This document shows, in pieces, positions 63,076-64,000 of a stretch of DNA of 64,000 nt (positions are counted from its first letter, which is position 1; the number at the start of each line of letters is the position of its first letter). Both the position numbers and the translations under genes were made by a program. Source of the stretch: Nocardia huaxiensis. GTDB taxonomy: Bacteria > Actinomycetota > Actinomycetes > Mycobacteriales > Mycobacteriaceae. The notes beneath the pieces were generated by a model, which did no database searches, was not told the origin of the DNA, and saw only the letters and a program-made list of their open reading frames with translations. Where the stretch lies: positions 4,030,001 to 4,094,000 of the forward strand of contig NZ_CP059399.1 of NCBI RefSeq assembly GCF_013744875.1, written 5' to 3'.

Positions 63076-64000
63076 TGCGGCTTCGCATCGAACGTGACGC
63101 TCTCACACGGGGTTTGGCGATGGTGGGATCCAGCGTCCCCATCAGGCCACCGGTGCCCGCGCTCGGCGGCGTACTGCTGGAGGCCGCCGCCGACGGTCTG
63201 TTCCTCTCCGGGTTCGACTACGAGGTCTCCTCCCGGGCGACCCTGGAGTCCGTCTCGACCGGCGACACCGGATCGGTGCTCGTCTCGGGGCGGCTGCTCG
63301 CCGAGATCGCCAAGGTGCTCCCCGGCGGACCGGTCGACCTCATCCGCGACGGCGCCCGGCTGCGCATCGCCAGCGGGCAGACACGATTCGCGTTGCCGCT
63401 CATGCCCGTCGAGGACTATCCCGCATTGCCCGCACTGCCCGCGCCCACCGGCATCGCCGATCGTGCCGAGTTCGCCGACGCGGTCGCCCGGGTGGCGGTG
63501 GCCGCCGGTAGGGACGACACGCTGCCCATGCTCACCGGTATCAACGTCGAATTTCATCCGGGCTTCCTGCGGCTGGTGAGCACCGACAGATTCCGGATCG
63601 TCATCCGTGAACTGCCTTGGACGCCAACGGAACCGGCCGCCGAAACCGCCGCGACGCTCGTTCCCGCCCGCAGTCTCGCCGCCGCGGCCAAGGCGATTCC
63701 CGGCGATCACATCGAGATCGCCTGCGACCCAGGGCAATCCATTCTGGGTGTGCGCTCGGGCGGCAGCCATCACACGATGCGTCTGCTCGATACCCCGTAT
63801 GCGCCCTATCAGCGCTACCTCACCGAAACCTGCACGGCCACAGCGACAATCAGTACTCCGGCACTGATCGAGGCCATCAAGCGCGTCTCGCTCATGGCAC
63901 CGCGCGGGGCGCAGATCCGCATGACCTTCTTCCCGTCCACCGTGCTGCTGGACGCCGGTGACGACACTGCCGGTGCGGCAGAGGAAACCATCCCCTGCGA
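63075..64000 (+). CDS. DnaN-like sliding clamp paralogue (partial, runs off window)
   Basis: The first 308 residues of a beta-clamp family protein; no stop codon occurs before the window end. It begins MRLRIERDALTRGLAMVGSSVPIRPPVPALGGVLLEAAADGLFLSGFDYEVSS, a typical DnaN first domain, then VLVSGRLLAEIAKVLPGGPVDL, RFALPLMPVEDYPALP, and the second-domain segment DTLPMLTGINVEFHPGFLRLVSTDRFRIVIREL. It lacks the usual dnaA/recF neighbours, so it is a paralogue rather than the main dnaN. Some actinobacterial clamp paralogues give resistance to clamp-binding griselimycin antibiotics; that is one possible role. The ATG at 63075 overlaps the preceding stop. Confidence 0.88.
   Translation, partial: MRLRIERDALTRGLAMVGSSVPIRPPVPALGGVLLEAAADGLFLSGFDYEVSSRATLESVSTGDTGSVLVSGRLLAEIAKVLPGGPVDLIRDGARLRIASGQTRFALPLMPVEDYPALPALPAPTGIADRAEFADAVARVAVAAGRDDTLPMLTGINVEFHPGFLRLVSTDRFRIVIRELPWTPTEPAAETAATLVPARSLAAAAKAIPGDHIEIACDPGQSILGVRSGGSHHTMRLLDTPYAPYQRYLTETCTATATISTPALIEAIKRVSLMAPRGAQIRMTFFPSTVLLDAGDDTAGAAEETIPC

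Overview
The window is high-GC actinobacterial DNA, most likely from a Nocardia-type member of the Mycobacteriales. The main evidence is gene order: positions 2138-24893 follow, gene for gene, the block that runs Rv1691 to Rv1713 in Mycobacterium tuberculosis (TPR protein, glycerol-3-phosphate phosphatase, small protein, tlyA, nadK, recN, steA, steB/mctB, pyrG, NUDIX, xerD, parA, scpA, scpB, rluB, cmk, der). A few small insertions interrupt it: a methyltransferase, a TetR/SnoaL pair, an SRPBCC protein and a pyridoxamine-oxidase-like protein. Tandem kinase/ligand-sensor fusions, a LIP-family lipase and an 'insoluble domain' type secreted protein also fit Nocardia. The species is not determined.

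Layout. 1-1952: 3' part of a 23S rRNA gene and a 5S rRNA gene, closed by a strong terminator. 2138-24893: the conserved core block, much of it in tight operons with 4-base stop/start overlaps. 25085-29824: two tandem receptor-like Ser/Thr kinases fused to a periplasmic ligand-binding domain; the first has lost key catalytic residues. 29832-33596: TetR-controlled DrrAB-type ABC exporter and a lysophospholipid acyltransferase-like gene. 33721-38735: acetyltransferase-like protein, phosphoketolase, aldo/keto reductase, pentapeptide-repeat protein. 38947-42952: small membrane protein, secreted beta-helix protein, molybdopterin oxidoreductase.

43048-54052: the most unusual region. It is an operon with the membrane arm of a complex I-like machine (NuoA, H, J, K, L, M and N relatives). 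The NuoB-G/I electron-transfer subunits are missing. In their place is one His-rich protein whose N-terminus looks like a cysteine-less NuoB. A two-domain multicopper oxidase, a ZIP-type metal transporter and a Rieske protein follow at once. A perfect 16-bp palindrome sits beside the promoter of the first gene, and a metal-box-like site lies before the oxidase.

54187-57831: a compact gas-vesicle cluster (three GvpA-superfamily proteins, two GvpF/L, GvpG, GvpO, GvpK). 57914-62644: Holin-X-like membrane protein, a DUF4304-like protein, an MpaB-type oxygenase, a glycine-zipper secreted protein and a LIP lipase. 62707-64000: a small helix-turn-helix protein overlapping the start of a DnaN-like sliding-clamp paralogue that runs off the end of the window.

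No CRISPR array, insertion sequence, prophage or tRNA gene was recognised. Functions are read from sequence motifs and gene order; no database search was run.
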